42,607 bases of DNA from Vitrella brassicaformis. Taxonomy: Eukaryota > Sar > Vitrellaceae. A model generated the notes under the pieces. That model searched no databases. It was not told the DNA's origin and saw nothing but the letters and a program-made list of their open reading frames with translations. Of the stretch, positions 41,175-42,607 are shown piece by piece. The translations under genes were made by a program, and so were the position numbers. Position 1 is the stretch's first letter. Each line of letters begins with the position of its first letter. The stretch is taken from assembly GCA_001179505.1 (NCBI GenBank), contig CDMY01000217.1, positions 85,366 to 127,972 of the forward strand, read 5' to 3'.

Positions 41175-42230
41175 CGTTAGTGGTTGGCCTCCCACCTAGC
41201 AGAGCACACGGCCGATTGAGAGGTCAGATATATAGAGGGAGGAGTGACGACCGGTCTGACACACAAACAAGGGAGACAGACAGTTGCGGGGACCTGATGG
41301 AGGGGCTCTGGGCTGACTGGGTGCGCCATAGTAGAGGCGGCCGGGCGGGGACGGAGGGAGAGGGGTGTCGACTGGCTTGTGTGTGTATATCTATCCGTAT
41401 TTGTTGTCGTCTGTAGAGAAAGCAAGGTGGCATTATGTGGGTGGGGGGTGTGTGGAGGCTGACACACCTCACAAATGGTCGGCCGTATGTACCTCTTTAT
41501 TCCCGTGTGCCTTGATGTATGGTATGTGGGTATGTTTGCAATGGACCTCACACCACATACTGATGAGTGGCTTGAATGCGGTCTGTCTACCAGGGTCAAA
41601 GTCAGCTGCGCCATGCATGATACACGGACACAAATGCATAAACGTACCGAGGCGCTCTGTCTAGCCAGGTGAGGTCAGGCCAGGCCAGGCAGACACCACC
41701 GTGACGAAGAAACCCCACTCACTCATATACATCGCTGCGACCATCGATCGAGCCCATCCATCCACCAGACTGCAAACCGAAAAGACACATTCCTTCATTC
41801 ATTGATTGGATCTTTGACATGGTTGGTTCATCTCAATGAATGTCCGTCAAGCTGACATCGGATATGCAGAAGACGATAGCTCGCCAGTCATGTCGTCACT
41901 AAAGACACGAACTGTACAAACAGACCTCTATGTGTCCAACAGACAGCGACTGCCAGAGCGACAAGGTATACACAGCAGGGCCATCATGGCAGCAGCCACA
42001 TCCCTTCTCGCCACACGACACCATCAGCGTACAGCTATGCGGCCCAAATAGCTAGCTAGCTACATAAACGTACCGCGACGAATTATTCAACACCCATTGG
42101 CTGATTCTACGCATCAGGCGATCCATCCCTTCTGCGCCGCACCGACCTCCAAAGTCAGTCACCGCGCCACCCAATCCCTCGGGTGTGTATACAGACAGGG
42201 AGAGCGAGAAATGTATCCGCCCATCGACTC
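41175..42230. other. Intergenic, no gene seen
   Basis: No coding sequence supported. GT-rich patches and short tandem words (CTAG at about 42051-42060) only. Confidence 0.5.
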
Positions 42231-42362
42231 ACTCCCCGACCACGTGCACCACCTCTATCTCATCCGCATGGAAGTGCTCCGACCCGCCCATCCTCCCCCG
42301 TACACCCCACATGCAAATCATCGCTCCAGGTGTACTGACTGCACGCAGCTGCGGATGCCGGG
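42231..42362 (-). pseudogene. TLDc domain relic (C-terminal part)
   Basis: The minus strand shows IRSCVQS, then GGSEHFHADEIEVVHVVGE, with pieces in different frames and a stop between them. The intact domains have ADIRSCVQ and FHADEIEVLHV at the same spacing. It is a decayed copy of the last about 45 residues of a TLDc domain. Confidence 0.7.
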
Positions 42363-42489
42363 ACACTCACCGGCGCGTCGGACAGACACCCCATCCCACC
42401 CAGACGCAACAGAAAGTCACACATCGGTCCATCCACTCACATGAACCACAGGCAAACAGATCGCTCTCTCTCTGCATGTGCCTGTCCAT

Positions 42490-42577
42490 TCCCTCGCCCG
42501 CCCCCCTGTGCGCATCTCTTTCACCGCCCGGCAACCCTAAAGCACCAACACCCTTCGTGGGCTGACGCTCCAGATTG
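42490..42577 (-). repeat. Inverted copy of 29030-29116
   Basis: Reverse-complement match including CCCTTCGTGGGCTGACGCTC and CCGCCCGGCAACC. Together with the relic at 42231 it indicates a third, rearranged TLDc locus near the window edge. Confidence 0.8.
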
Positions 42578-42607
42578 CCGACCGACATCAGAGATGCCCA
42601 CAGAGAG

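Noticed and set aside
1-42607. CRISPR arrays, tRNA or rRNA genes, prokaryotic operons
   Set aside because: Tandem words here are microsatellites without spacers. No cloverleaf or rRNA-like stretch was recognised by eye, though a covariance-model scan was not possible.

Overview
The window is nuclear DNA of an intron-rich eukaryote. Coding parts are short exons split by many GT-AG introns of about 35-150 nt, often carrying (CA)n and (GT)n tracts and ending in a '(TG)nCAG' acceptor. Spacers are full of tetranucleotide runs (ATGG, CTGT, TCAC, CCCT). The gene content (SBNO, SMYD-type SET, NSUN2-type methyltransferase, DUF72, Cof-type phosphatase, PPR-like protein, tandem TLDc proteins, and a bacterial-style RTX/beta-helix surface protein) and the base composition fit an alveolate alga, most likely a chromerid such as Vitrella. 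This assignment is inference. There is no sign of prokaryotic operons, CRISPR or phage. Positions 1-14 are poly-G and 14883-15182 is a run of exactly 300 N.

Layout. 1-1796 (-): 5' portion of a strawberry-notch (SBNO) helicase gene running off the left edge. 2.1-3.3 kb: fragments and simple repeats. 3688-7646 (-): a modular surface protein with signal peptide, beta-helix, DUF4215-type Cys repeat, two Ig-like domains, RTX repeats and a TM segment; its reading frame carries several lesions. 7.9-9.2 kb: a weak Cys-rich candidate and microsatellites. 9.3-15.5 kb: a mosaic of partial gene copies. It holds a truncated SBNO copy joined to coiled-coil exons, a hypothetical protein gene, repeated pieces of a membrane-protein gene, a decayed copy of an F-box-like gene, an inverted SBNO scrap, and a roughly 1-kb direct repeat that contains the N gap. 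15.9-17.3 kb (-): an unrecognised multi-exon gene. 17810-19142 (-): the intact F-box-like gene.

19559-22518 (+): complete SET/MYND protein (589 aa). 23556-25898 (-): PPR-like protein. 26289-27142 (-): secreted single-TLDc protein. 29616-32666 (-): gene for a secreted protein with four TLDc domains in tandem. The two TLDc genes share coding exons, introns and flanks on both sides, and a decayed TLDc relic lies at 42.2 kb. 32970-36512 (+): NSUN2-type RNA m5C methyltransferase (735 aa). 36872-38464 (-): Cof-type HAD phosphatase (397 aa). 38738-39280 (+): 127-aa protein. 39621-41174 (+): DUF72 protein (330 aa).

The housekeeping genes from 19.5 to 41 kb splice cleanly into full-length proteins. 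The left third is dominated by recent duplication, truncation and decay. No shared pathway links the neighbours. Exon models were derived by hand from frame and splice-site continuity and similarity to known families, without transcript data.
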